From assembly GCA_001972305.1 (NCBI GenBank), contig BDDD01000364.1:360577-424576 (forward strand): DNA of 64,000 nt, in the 5' to 3' direction. Positions 33,189 to 45,235 of this stretch are shown piece after piece. Position numbers and translations under genes: made by a program. This stretch comes from Cephalotus follicularis (lineage: Eukaryota; Streptophyta; Magnoliopsida; Oxalidales; Cephalotaceae). Every line of letters starts with the position of its first letter. Position 1 is the first letter of the stretch. Under the pieces are notes generated by a model. That model did not search any database. It saw only the letters and a list, made by a program, of their open reading frames with translations, and was not told the DNA's origin.

Positions 33189-33377
33189 GAGTAACATTAT
33201 ATATTTTAATATTTTTATCAATTTTTTTATCTCAATATTTTGACACTACACATATTATGCATTTATTCATTTATAAAAATTAACGAGATTTATTCATGTA
33301 CTTTACTATCCAAATGTAGTGTCACGTGTGTTGGGAAGAAAAAATTAATAAACGTGTTGAGATGTTTAGTATTACTC
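33189..33377. mobile_element. MITE-like inverted-repeat element, copy B
   Basis: Twin of 26836-27024, 189 bp, with ends GAGTAACATT and AGTATTACTC that form imperfect inverted repeats over roughly 70 bases. No target duplication could be fixed with confidence. Confidence 0.6.
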
Positions 33378-33473
33378 ATCACATAAATATATATGAATAT
33401 AAACAAAATATGAATCAATGTATTTAAAATTAATTGTTTAATGGGTTGAAAATAAATAAATTAATGATTTAAA

Positions 33474-33497
33474 ATATTATATATATATATATATATG
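33474..33497. repeat. (TA)n microsatellite
   Basis: A run of alternating T and A just outside solo LTR C, within the part missing from copy A. Confidence 0.8.
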
Positions 33498-34359
33498 AGC
33501 AACTGATCACATTTCTTGACACGACCTGTTCCGCAAGACTGCGACCTCGCCCGAACGGACCGTGTCCAAACCTATGGTTTTACTCTCATTTTCAACTACT
33601 CATTTCTAAGTTTCTTGATTCCTATTAACTTCTTAACCTAAAAAATTTCCAATTATTAATCATCTATTTAATATGCAAAGTGGCAGAAATTTCTGTCGAA
33701 AGACTGCAAGAATTTTGCCTAAAAATGGATTTTTTCCATATTTTTCCTGCAAGAGAAACTAACAATTCATATTGTCACACTCTCGAAGGAGGAATCAGAA
33801 TTCACATGCATATACCCAAGTCAAGTCATATCACACATATAAATACACATATGAACAATACAAATCTTCCAGAACTCGTAGATATATAATACAACACCCA
33901 AATGTCCCCATGCATGCATGTACATCTGGCGAAGCTGCCAGGGTATGGTGCCGTGGTCTACCTTCAATTGACTCAACTACTGCCAATCTGTGGATCAGGT
34001 AGACTATCAACTGCCGCCTCAACTGAAAAATAGACAGGGAAAGAGTTAGTCCAAATGACTAAGTAAGTAGGAACGATACATCCCCTGGTGTATCAAACTG
34101 AAGGAAATGAATGTACTGAATAAAAGGGAAATGGCATAAACCAAGGTATAAGCTCAAAGTACAATAAAACGTAATCCACGGGAAAACAATCTTGATAGGA
34201 AGAAATTTCAATCTCAAGAATGAACTCCACATTAGAAATCAAAATCCACAATATCAACGAAATCCACAAATATAACAAAATCCATAAAATGTGCCCACGA
34301 TTGAATAAAATATCTAGATATACTGGTACACATAAAACATCATCAAGTATCACCATTAG

Positions 34360-34560
34360 CCTGATGCAGAGTAGGCATATAAATTGTGCATCATACGTAA
34401 CATCATACTCTCGTCCGATGGGCGGGCAACGGAGCACGCTGCATCATACGTAACACCTCATCATAGACCAATGGGCCTGCTGCGGAGCATTGTGCATCAA
34501 CGTAACACCTCACCCTCGTCCGATGGGCTTGTTACGGAGCACTAAACATCATACATAACA
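34360..34560. repeat. Tandem repeat in solo LTR C
   Basis: Three imperfect units of about 65 bp, each with CGTAACAYC, a (T)CGTCCGATGGGC-like box and CGGAGCA. It lies at the same relative place as the short direct repeats of solo LTR A near 7025-7140. Confidence 0.65.
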
Positions 34561-37500
34561 CAGGGGTACCCAGCATCAGAGTACAAAGCACAATCTCACA
34601 TTAATGCACATAAAGGAAGGTGACATTATCTCCCAGAGCAAGAAATAATCATCCAATCCACGACAATGGTATCACAATAACGGACAAGGAAGTATATCAT
34701 GATAAACTGAATCAAATACAAGGGTACATATCACATCAAAAGAATTACGAGAACAAGTAGGGTAAGAGAAAGGATGCCCCACTCACAGTGTCACTGCCAA
34801 TGTCTACCATGGACTAGCCCCTCTAGGACCTGGATTAATTAGCTATATAGGATCCTCGTCTACAATACCATTATATGAATGACTCATTAACCACAGTTAC
34901 TATACTTCTACACATGAGATGCATGAATGTATGCATGAGATGCCTTACACATCTAAATGCCAATTAAACTGTTTTGTTCTCAACCTTTATACCTACTTAC
35001 ATTATTACATAAATACACTTTTAATATATCACTCAATTCTTTCTAATTGATCATAACTTACTAGTAATAACTCATAATCCATTCTTTACTCATTCCATGC
35101 ATCCACCATTTTATCCCATCATTTAAATACACCACCACATCATCAAGTTTATTTAAACAACATCAATTACCTAGAAATCCTACCATAGCTGAAATTCTCT
35201 TTTACAAAGAAAGATTAAACTAGCTTAATTTCTTAATTCCACCAATATATTCATGTTACTAATCTTACTAGCATCATCTAACACCTTTAAAACCAAAGAA
35301 AACTCAACCCTCCTCACACTTACATGGAGGCCAAAAGTTTAGTGATGAAAGTGATGATTTCTATGTTAATATACTTCCATTTTCTTACCACATACTTACT
35401 AACATTCATAACCTCTTTAAAACCATGAAATCTCTAACCCTAATTCATTCTACATTGAAGCCGAAACTTTAAAGAATGAAAATAGTGATTATGTAAGACC
35501 CATATTTTTTATATGTATAGAATTGTATGCATTTTTGTTTGTACTTATACGGTATTGTACGATATTGTATTTATGGTGTTAGATAGGGGTGTCCCTGCAA
35601 GCCAAGAGATGATTGCAGGCATATGTTCATAACATATGATACACTCTTAGTCAATACATTCTTAGTTCCATTCATATTTATAGTGCATATTCAGTGAAAT
35701 ATTGGCATTAAGCTATATGTACAATCCTAAACTTTTGAATCGGATCAGTTGATCACCATGTCAACTGAATACACATATAGTGCCCTGCCGTTCAAGAGGT
35801 TGGATCTCATACCTGAGAGGTTATGAGAATGAGATCCTTACTCCCTTCTGACAAAATGTTTCAAGTCATAGGTTCACTCTCTTAGGGCAATTGATAAACC
35901 GTAAAGACTTGTTGTATTATGCTTGCTCCCGGGTTAAGTGGAGGATGGATCATCTCGTTGCCATTTGGGTTTACCCTAATGCTGATGCGAGGTGCGTGCT
36001 AAAGAGCATCACTGAACTGACCCACCATAGGTTACCTATTTGGAGAGTCAACACCTCTGTCAATAGGATTCCTATTTATCGCGGTAGTGTTTAGTCAAAG
36101 GAGACTAGTGGGTACTTTAAGACTCGCGTTGTATCCTTAGACCTGAGTGACTAGCATGCATTGTGTAGTAACTGCTTGGCTTTGGTTTTCGCCTTTGCCA
36201 GCACTAGCCATGTGCTGGCAAAAGGGTTGTCTCTGGGTCTTGTGGGAGCTACATTGAGGTGTATGGGCGAGTGTGCAAGATGGGATCATCACACCAGTGT
36301 TGAAGGTTATAGGCTCTATAACATCTGTGACCATTGAAGACTTGAAGTCTTAGCTAAGCAATTGGGAGATGGAAACGAGGTTTCCTGGGATGTCTCCCGA
36401 TAGTCTCAATGTTTTCATAGAATTATAGTTATCGCATTTTACCTAGAGGTGACATTAATACAAACCCTAGTCGCTGTCGGAGCAGAGATGATGAGGGATA
36501 TGCGACGCATATGCCGATGATAATGATAAAGTACATATTTAACTGGTTAACAAATGATAGACGTGGTATACATGGATCCGGGGGTGATTAGAGATCACAC
36601 CAGGGCTATAGGATAGTTTTGGACTATCAGGATAGTCGTACCAGAATTCTGGGATTTCTGGGAAATATATCATTTGTACTAGGAACCAACCTGGCTTTCG
36701 GGTCCCGCCTGATTTTGGAACAGATTGATATGTCGGGTGACTTATCATTTAGTGAAAGGATAACATCTAAGGGAGATGTTACTTTGCTTGGGAATGTTTT
36801 ATTTGTTGAACATATCATTTCTTTATAAATGAGTTCAAGCATCACCATAATTAAACATTTCGAGCAAAGGGTTGTTTGTTTCCACAAACGAATGCACTTA
36901 GGCATTTGTTTGGGGAGAGAGCTTATGGTCTTATAACATATTGGGCTAGGGATTCACCATCCCATTTGGGCCGAATTTATGCCTTGATATGGCTTAATTC
37001 AATGATGGTCCAAAGTAGTTTCATTAATGGCCTTATGGTAAATATGCAAAGCCACCTATGTGGTCTTTTCAAAAGTGTGTATGCAACACACTTTGGCCGA
37101 ATCTTTGAGGCATCTTTATGCCCTCAATTTGGCCATCCATGAGGTGTTTTAAATGAGAGAAAACGTGTTCTTTCCTTAGCTTTGTGGCTAAGTAAACAAA
37201 GACTTGACTTGGTCAAAGTCTTATAAAGATATTAGGCAAATATCGTATAACACACACTTGACTCATTCTTCTCTCTCTTGGAACCCGAATTTGCTCTCTC
37301 TTTCTCTCTTCCTTCTCTTGCCGTATTCTTCTCTTATCTTAGAGAAAAATCATGGAGCTTGGTGCTCTTGAAGAGTGAAGAACAAATCAATTTCCTTTCA
37401 CCCTCCATGATCACTATAGGTAGAGATTGTTTGTGCTTTGCATCCAACCTTTATCTTGAGTGATTTTAGTATAGGATTTAAACACTTTGGCTTCCATCAT

Positions 37501-38704
37501 TTTTACATGTTTTGGGCAACAAGTTCATGGAGAAAATTGGAGGAGATGGATGCTTGGATCAAAGTGTAGAGGGAGCACTTGAAGGAAGGAGTTAAAGACC
37601 TTAGGTGATGCTTTTTAATCCTCCTATTTTAGGGTTTATGTGTATGTGTTGTATGGGCTGAAAATTTCAGGTTTGAGCTAGGGTTTGTATACCCTAGACA
37701 ATCCCTTATGTTTTCTTATGAAAACCCTAGAAAACCCTAAGGGTTTTTCATGCCTAGGGTTCAGGTTTTGGAGGTTGTGGACATAGGGTTTTATGTGTTA
37801 CCCTAGTCCATGTAAATGAGTGTTTATGATGGGTTAATGAATTCCCATACCTCCATGGCTGAAACCTAGATGCTTGGAATGTTAACATAGTTCATTTGAA
37901 AGCTTAATTAGTGATCCAAGGGCCTATTGGGATAATTATGGGTTTAGGGTTTTAGAATGTCTCATTGACTGGAGACTAGTTAGATGAAAAATTTTAAAAT
38001 GCAACCCTAAATTGTTCCAATCACATACTTCCGCATAGAGCCATTCCAACATATGGATGGTATGGATTGTATATGACATATACTATTTTTTATTTTTATG
38101 GTTGTTTTTCAGTAGTGGGGGTTCAATCGAACATGATCACGACTTTTGAGATTTTCGCCTAAAGGATCCTATATCTATATATAGGCGGTTCAACTCTTTC
38201 TATTCTCATTTTTATTTCTCGTTCAATTCTAGAGAGAGTGTGAGTTAGAAAGAGAAAGTGGGCGAAATCAAGCAAGGAATGTGTCTCTGGGATCGTGGCA
38301 GAGTGTAGAACCTGAAGGGAGAAACAGAACGAGGATTCAAGCAGTTTATTCTCCGTTCTCAATCAATTTGAGGTAGGTTCTACATATGCTTTAATTTTCA
38401 TATTGTGATGGTTTTGCATGATGGTATGGTTATGGATAGTTGTATACATGCTAGATGGATGGACTAGAGTGTTTATTATGGTTTATAACGGATTGATATG
38501 GAAATCAGAGAGAGAATTGAGAGATTAGGTTTATAGGCCTAATCCATTTTCTTTCTAGATTCATGGAGTACGAGTACGGATCTGAAGGGTTAAAGCTGTT
38601 TTTAACTTGCTATCGACCTTAGGGGCATATAGCTGCCTTTGGATCGAATTTAAACTAATTTAAATGGTTTTAAAATGGATTTTACATATTGTTTGATGAA
38701 CTGT

Positions 38705-38945
38705 CTGCTGTTGTCTAACCGTTGACGCTTTGGCTATAGGCATCGACGCTTTGATCGCGCAAACCGCCGACTCTTCTATGTAAACGGTCGACGCTTAAGG
38801 ATCAAACCGTCGACGTTTTCGGTTAAAGCGTCGACGCTTTATGTGTTACAAAACGGCTGACACTTAGTGCACACGTCAACGCTTAAGGCACAACGCTTTA
38901 ACCGTCAACGGTTATACACTAACCGTCGACGCTTTAGATGAAGTA
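38705..38945. repeat. Array of ACCGTCGACGCTT motifs in LTR D
   Basis: About a dozen copies of a GTCGACGCTT / CGTCAACGCTT motif in both orientations within 240 bp, with 8-20 base spacers. The core GTCGACG/GTCAACG is the same as in the arrays of the hAT transposon at 45223-50388 and the short cluster at 55420-55550. Confidence 0.75.
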
Positions 38946-39947
38946 ATTGACACTTAGCGCCCTGTTTCAGCCAAACTACACTTTTTCACCCCTTTTCAAT
39001 CCCAAATGATTTTCTCTTCAAATGGATTCCATAAGAATCCTCCCTAAGGGCTTGTAGCCTATGTGAATCCTCTTTTAATACCTTTGATTGCTAAATCAAT
39101 TTTCAAAAGTGGATCGTTAAAGAAAGTTCAACAAAAAGGGTTTTATACAAATGGTTTTCAAGAATGGTTATGATAGCTCAATTGGGACGTCTGAACGCGG
39201 ATATCCTAGTTAGATTTTCTCTCCATTGTTTTTCAACTCCATAGAGACCAAGAAAAATGGTTATGGAAATATGGTCATGGAAAATGGTTTTTGAAATGGT
39301 TTTGACAAATGTATCCTATGTGATCTTTTATGGTTAGATCCATATCCTTTAAATAGAAATATGGTTATGGGCTACAGGTATGGTACGGTTGTGATTGATG
39401 ATTGTTATGGTTGAGACTTAATGGGATAACCCATTCATAATCTTCATTTCTGTCATGAAGCATTATGGGTGTAGGCCACATATTATGCATATGGAATCCT
39501 CCCTTTTTAGGTGACCTACGGGCATCACCGTATTGTGGAGCGATATGGTATGGCATTGATTTGATATGGTTATGGCATAGATCGCACAAATCTCTATTAT
39601 GGGCTAGTACCTTCGGGACTAGTATTATGGTATGGGCTAGTACCTTCGAAACTAGTATTATGGTATGGATTATGTGTCCGGTGTTATCCTATACTCCACA
39701 CGGCTATGGCACGAAGGGTGCATAGACGGTGAAGGTACTATCTCGGGTCAGAAAGGCAGAGAAGTACTTGACCCTATGGATTGATTGTTCTCATGGATGG
39801 TTATAGATTGTTTTATGGAGTGTCTGTAGGCCTATGATCTTTGATGTAATTAGGACTAGCCAAGTATACCACCGCTTAGGGACGGTTGGTATACTGAAGC
39901 TATCCGTAGTTGGCATTTATGCATATAACATGTCATGCATATATACC

Positions 39948-41603
39948 TAGGGATGACAATTTTTTCCGTCCCCGCATCCCCTACCCCGCCCTGTTTAAAA
40001 CGGGGCAAGGATTCCCCGTTAAAAGTGGGGTTGGGGTGGGGGTAGGGAAAAAAATTTGCCCATTTTGCGGGGGTGGGGCAGGGGCAAAGCTTGTCTTCTC
40101 TCTGCTCCGTCCCCGCCCCGCCCCGTATAAACCCTGATCCAACCTCCGTTGATCCCACCCCGACCCCCGCCCCTGCCCCAGCTCCATAGATATATACCAA
40201 AAATTGTTAATATGGTGATTTAACTCAAGACCTCATAAATCTAACTAACATATACAGCTTGATATACCGTTGAATATAATCATAAACATAACCTTCAAAG
40301 TAAATCTGTTGGTTTATTTCGCATATAGAGAGACTTGAAAATTATGTTTTACATAGCATTTAAGTTATGTGTTTGTACTCATTCGCCTATATTGTACTTA
40401 TGATTGATATTTTATAAATCAATCGCTCAGTTTGATATTTTGTTATGGAGATCAATCATGTTAACTACTAATTTTCAAACCAATCTAATATTTATATATA
40501 TTTGCTACATTAATATACATTTTTACATAATATAAGAAAATCATATAAAGTTAAAATTTTTATGTCTAGATACAAAAGTTATATTTTTTTTCATTTGAAA
40601 ATTGGTGTTCATGATTTATGTAATTAAACCATCAAATCAAATTATTGAAGGGTTTGATTTATAAAGTATTAATCTTATATATGATAATTAAGGTTGACAT
40701 GACACTTAAGTTATATGTCATATCAAACATAATCAAATACTTTATTATCTTGTTAGATTGAATATATATTCATAGTCACTTTCTTCTTCACTAAAAACCA
40801 TATACTAACTCTTTTCTTCCAAGTATTGTTGATTGAATGCGATCACTATTTACTAATTGATTTTGATAAATATTTCCAATTTCGTAAGTTATATTCTCTT
40901 TCCCATTTTCTTTTAACCTTTCAATGAGAAATTTCTCATCTTCAAAATTATATTACAAGAAAATTATCGAATATAAACATCAGACATGTGTCAAAAATAA
41001 TGATAGCTATGACATGAGACCATAAATGTTATGTTTATGATTATATTCAACGGTATATCAATTAATCACTAAGACTTCTCATAGCATGATTATATTATTA
41101 TTATATCTATTTAATGTTTCTTTTAATATGTATTTATGTATGTATGTATGTATGTATAAATATAATATATATATGTATGTATGTGTGTGTGTGTGTGTGT
41201 CTATATATATATATATAAACTTTAAGTATAATAGTATGTGAGTTTTAAAAATAAGAAGTTACCAGTTTGGTGGTTATATATTTTAATTAGATTTATGAGG
41301 TCTTGAGTTCAAATCACCATATTAATAATTTTTAGTATATATCTATGGAGCTAGGGCTGGGGCAAGGGTCGGGCAGGGTTAACGGAGGTTGAATCAGGGT
41401 CTATACGAGATGGGGCAAGGAGAAGACAAACTTCCCCGGGGATTGGGGCAAATACGGGGAAGATATTACCCCCGTGGGGCAGGGGCGGATGGAGGTTTTA
41501 ATCCCTATTGGAGGGGCGGGGCGAGGTTGGGGGGAAATTCCAATTGGCGGGGCGAGGGCAGGGATGACAAAATCCGCCCCACCTCGCCCCGTTGCCATTC
41601 CTA
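39948..41603. mobile_element. Foldback hAT-type non-autonomous element nested in LTR D
   Basis: A perfect 8-bp target duplication TATATACC (39940-39947 and 41604-41611) flanks ends that read TAGGGATGACAA at the left and, complemented, TAGGAATGGCAACGGGG at the right, a common plant hAT terminus. The inverted arms are long: a GC-rich outer part (CCCCGCCCC-like, about 240 bp), then an AT-rich inner part. The inner part includes ATGGTGATTT, ACTCAAGACCTCATAAATCT and ATACCGTTGAATATAATCAT, and its mirror lies at 41030-41350. A roughly 210-bp microsatellite-bearing stretch (41065-41275) interrupts the right arm. The middle 700 bp is AT-rich and non-coding, so it relies on another element's transposase. 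Confidence 0.85.
41130..41212. repeat. (ATGT)n / (GT)n / (TA)n compound microsatellite
   Basis: Successive runs of TATG, TGTG and TA repeats inside the right arm of the foldback element. Confidence 0.85.
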
Positions 41604-42559
41604 TATATACCTGTCATATCTGCTACATTTCATAGCATATAGTATAGCCTACATAACCTTTGGTTGCTGACCTATTCTCGTAATGGGTCAGGTACAGGTA
41701 AAGTACCGAAGTGATCAGACGAGCCGGATCGCAGCACAGGATTTCTTGTAGCAGTTTAGTTCTCGTCATCTACCTTGTAAATATGAATTTGGATGTATAA
41801 GAGATATATTGTATTTCAGCTTTTGATCTGCCGACTTGTGACAGCGCTTAAGATATATATGTTGATGTTATGGATATGGATGGGCTTATCAATATGTTTA
41901 TCTTCCACATGCATATTATGATTTAAAGTTTTAAATTGTAACGTATTTTGGAGTATGATACTACGTATGTGATAGATCGTATGGATGGACCTACTACGTG
42001 TCGAGCCTTAGGAGTCCTCCTCATGGTTCGGGGCGTGTCATATTAACTTATGCAAAGACACTTCAAAATACTAACACATATTGAAGTTTAACATTAGTTC
42101 AATAATCTATCAAATAGCATTAGGAAAGTTGATGACATCATGACTATAACAATTAATTTAACAAGGAAATTGTAGAACTCACCACAATCTACTAGAATAA
42201 TGGAATAGAATCAATTTATAAGCTTGTATGTAGAAGAAAGTTTGAAGAAAAATATTGGAACTAGTAGGAGAAGGAGGTTCGGCCATAACAAGGAATGAAG
42301 AGATATCAATTTCTTACTAACCATGTGTATTTATATATGTGTAATGTATAGAGCATTCAAGATTTATGGAGGGCTTTCATGAAGTCGGCCAAAATTTTAC
42401 AAGAAAACAATGATTTTGACCTTTTTAAGAAGTGGCAAGTTTGGCCCAACAAGAGAGAATAAAGGGAGACATAAAAACCCAATACCCATGTGTTAATATG
42501 TATAAGTATAGAATAGTCTAGAAACTTGGAGATTATTTAGAGAGTGGGCCAAATTTTAA

Positions 42560-42915
42560 GAAGACAGAAGATGATTTGAGCCTTAGGCCCAAAGTAATAC
42601 ACATGAGGTTTTTTGGAGACTTCAAGGAAGAAAAAAATGATTGGGCTTTAAGCACTAATGTAATACACATGAAGGTGTTAAAAAAAAATTAAGGAAGTGG
42701 TCGAAATTTCAAGAGAGAAGAGAAAAAGATTTGGGGCTTAGGCCCAATTTAATGCTCATAAGATAAATGGTGATCTTTAAAGAAGGTGTGTGGGCCAATT
42801 GTATTAAGAAGGAAAGAGAAATGTGATTAGGCCTTAGGCCCAATACATTACACATAGGATTCTATTTATAGGTTAGCCTATTTCAAAATTCTATAAAATG
42901 ATTGGGCCTTAGGCC
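42560..42915. repeat. Tandem repeat with a GGGCCTTAGGCCC palindrome in solo LTR C
   Basis: Five degenerate units of about 85 bp, four of which keep a TTGGGCCTTAGGCCCAA-like palindrome, and most have a TAATACACAT box soon after. The units are separated by purine-rich stretches. On the minus strand this lies near the LTR 5' end, upstream of the presumed promoter. Confidence 0.7.
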
Positions 42916-43061
42916 CAAATGTCATAAGATTTTATTAATATTTATTAAGGTTTAATAACAATGTTATGAATGTCATATATGCATGTAGTGTTGATGTAAG
43001 AACACAAAAATGCAGTCAAGGATAGCCATCCTCCTAAATGTGACACAGGTGTTACATTTCT

Positions 43062-44365
43062 TGTATGAGCAAGTGAGGTCACAAATGAGATAACAAAAGC
43101 TTATTAGTGATTTTTAAAAAAAAAATTAAAATAACGAATGAGACTTAGTCAGTTTATTTGTAACTCTATTTGCTTACACGACGGATATGTCCAGTTACTC
43201 ATATCCATTATTATCACATATATTTTTAAAAAGTCAAATAATGTTTTAAAAATGTCACACATGAGATTTTGTTATCTTATTTAACATATCACTTGTTGAC
43301 ACAAAGGATGTGAACAACTGCTATTAAACTAGTATTACCCATGCGGTTTGTGATTATCGCATGTAATATTAATTAGAAACTTATGAATTATAAAAAAAAA
43401 AAACAGAAAGGCTGGCAGTGGCATGTTTCAACTCCGAACCCAATACTATTACGTAATACTGAAAGTAATAGGCTATACATTTTAGATTAAAACTTTTTTA
43501 TTTATATTTGACAGTGCGAGTTAAATATCATATGACATTTTCTAAAAAAACACTCTCTAAATATACACTACTTTATCAGTTATTGTAAAATTTATATTTT
43601 CCATATCTAACCGTTAAATATAATCTATTTTATTTATAAATTATACATGTCAATTTTTAAGTTATTCGGATATTTATAGGTAAACTATTTAACAAGCAAC
43701 TTTTAACGTTATATGTAAAAATAATATAAGGATCAAATTTATTTGTTAAGTGAAACGAAAAAATTATAAATATCTGATTTACATAGGTAATTGATTATAT
43801 TCACAAATTGATGAGAATATAAATCCTATCTTGACTATCCTTAAAGAGAGACCCTAAATACTGACATTGGATCTTCTGCTACCTTATCTGCAGGTCATTC
43901 GAGTTTTTTACTTTGATACCTTAAATACTTTTCCTGTCTTTTTTTGTAACCGAAGGCGACATATTTGGGAAAGCACAGGTCGAGCAGCTGTGAAACAAAT
44001 TGTCCTAATCTTCAGCAAACTTCACATTAATGCATAAAAATGACAACCCGCCATTAACTCTGATTTTCTGCTACAATCATGTTAACCTTTTTGAAATATT
44101 TGCACAAATATATTACACCAAATTACAAAATAATGCTAAATGAATCAGCAGATTTACCCAAAAATATTTACCATGTAATGAGACATTACACGTGATGGAT
44201 CGTATTATTCTAAGTTCAGCAAGTAAATCCACCGGACCACCACAAATAAAGAAACGTCTTTAATAAATGAAAAAATCTACAGATTCTCTTTTATACAATA
44301 TATATAGAGACAGAGAGGTTTATAAACAGAGAATTACTAGATTCAATGTTCTGCTCCTATCAGCA
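43062..44365. other. AT-rich intergenic region and promoter of the DUF1677-type gene
   Basis: No repeat ends or coding frames could be supported. Close to the gene, TATACAATATATATAGAG (about 44293-44310) is a TATA-rich element some 60 bases before the chosen start codon. Confidence 0.45.
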
Positions 44366-44830
44366 ATGGCAATTTCAGGCTCAGATACACAATCTCCATT
44401 CACAAAACTCCCTCCTCCAATCGAAGTCGAGTCCGTTAAATGTGCTTCGTGTGGATTCACAGAGGATTGCACCCCTGCATACATTCTTCGGGTGCGGGAG
44501 AGATACCAAGGTCGCTGGATTTGTGGACTCTGCGTCGAGGCGGTGAATGACGAGGTACTAAGATCGAATAGGCTCATATCCACAGAAGAAGCGCTTAACA
44601 GGCACATAACTGTTTGTAACAAGTTCAGGTCACCAAGTCGTTTGACTGAGGAAACAGAGCACCCTATCTCTGTTATGGGCAGAATCCTGATGAGGAGTTT
44701 GGATAGTCCTAGACGTACTAGGCTTCGATCGAACTCAAGTAGCGCTTTGCAGGGGATTGAAGGCATTAAAGGGATTAAACGGTCATCGCTAGTTCGATCG
44801 GAGAGTTGTTTCCCTGCTTTGTCTCGTTAA
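44366..44830 (+). CDS. DUF1677-family protein (cysteine-rich, 154 residues)
   Basis: The family is plant-specific and of unknown biochemical role. The diagnostic core is visible: C26-x2-C29, C35, then GRWICGLC (C53, C56) and a later H80/C84, arranged like a small zinc-binding module. The C-terminal half is basic and serine rich (SVMGRILMRSLDSPRRTRLRSNSSSAL) and ends in SESCFPALSR, a composition common in this family. The Met at 44366 was chosen over the in-frame Met at 44267 because the latter would precede the TATA-like element and adds 33 residues foreign to the family. It is a single uninterrupted exon. No frameshifts or stops are seen, and neighbours are repeats only. Confidence 0.85.
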   Translation: MAISGSDTQSPFTKLPPPIEVESVKCASCGFTEDCTPAYILRVRERYQGRWICGLCVEAVNDEVLRSNRLISTEEALNRHITVCNKFRSPSRLTEETEHPISVMGRILMRSLDSPRRTRLRSNSSSALQGIEGIKGIKRSSLVRSESCFPALSR

Positions 44831-45214
44831 ATTGTAGGTTGCAAAGTTTCAGATGTAAATATGAAACAGAGAAGTTCTGTTTTTGTCAATAATTTATTAG
44901 GCTTATTTATTTATTTTTCCCTTTTCTCTTCTTCTATGCAGACCTTGTCGAACCAATGTTATTAGTTTAAATTATATGATTTGGTCTTGAAATCGATTCA
45001 AAATATGCTTAATATGGGCTTAGATTGTAAATAATGAATATGATTTCCTTAATGTTGTCATCCTTGTTCATTTTCCTCCATTTTAACTTATTACAATGTG
45101 GCATTTGTAGACGATGAGATACATTAGATGAATGTGCGAGATTGGATGGTCCATGAAATTTGATTGGCTTCAATATTTTGTTTTCTTCTCATAATTTCTT
45201 GCCTTTAACCTTAC
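44831..45214. other. 3' flank of the DUF1677-type gene
   Basis: AT-rich, no gene. AATAATTTATTAGG at 44889 is a possible polyadenylation region. Confidence 0.4.
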
Positions 45215-45235
45215 GATGTAGTTAGGGTTGCATGG

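Larger units (their letters stand above)
31856..34363. repeat. Duplicated segment, copy B (empty-site copy)
   Basis: It is homologous to 10651-11936 plus 26834-27261. At 33180-33192 it runs uninterrupted through the point where copy A holds the 14.9-kb Tat element 2, so it is a paralogous empty site. It differs from copy A by a short local duplication at 32382-32435 and by roughly 745 extra bases (33477-34221) that include a (TA)n run and the left edge of solo LTR C. No coding content is recognised. Confidence 0.9.
35492..42040 (+). mobile_element. LTR D (probable solo LTR) nested in LTR C, itself holding a hAT-type insert
   Basis: The start TGTAAGACCC and the end GGTTCGGGGCGTGTCA mirror solo LTR B. 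The conserved terminal block with GTTGCTGACCTATTC and GGGTCAGGTACAGGT is at 41665-41700. Flanks are GATTA (35487-35491) and TATTA (42041-42045), a 5-bp duplication with one mismatch. Without the insert at 39948-41603 it is about 4.9 kb, long for one LTR. Two promoter-like cores are visible, one before the TCTCTC-rich leader at about 37270 and a TATATCTATATATAGG at about 38170, so it may be a composite of two related LTRs. No coding domains were found. Confidence 0.65.
33517..43056 (-). mobile_element. Solo LTR C, chromovirus-like, interrupted by LTR D
   Basis: It is flanked by a perfect 5-bp target duplication TTTCT (33512-33516 and 43057-43061). The minus strand begins TGTAACACCTGTGTCACATT and ends GGTCGTGTCA. 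Without the nested 6.55-kb insert it is about 2.99 kb. Its interior resembles solo LTR A: a TCACACTCTCGAAGGAGGAA motif at 33776, a GAGTTAGTCCA motif near 34043, and tandem repeats near 34360-34560 with CGTCCGATGGGC and CATCATACGTAACA boxes. A second array (42560-42915) repeats a GGCCTTAGGCCC palindrome. No protein domain is present. Confidence 0.85.

Noticed and set aside
37278..37463. Short frame after the TCTCTC-rich leader in LTR D
   Set aside because: 61 codons without domain, located in an LTR leader.
39856..40200. Glycine-rich frames at 39856-40200 and 41389-41670
   Set aside because: They are translations of the GC-rich inverted arms of the foldback element, mirrored on both sides.
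44267..44365. N-terminal extension of the DUF1677-type protein from an upstream Met
   Set aside because: It would start before the TATA-like element and adds residues not seen in the family.
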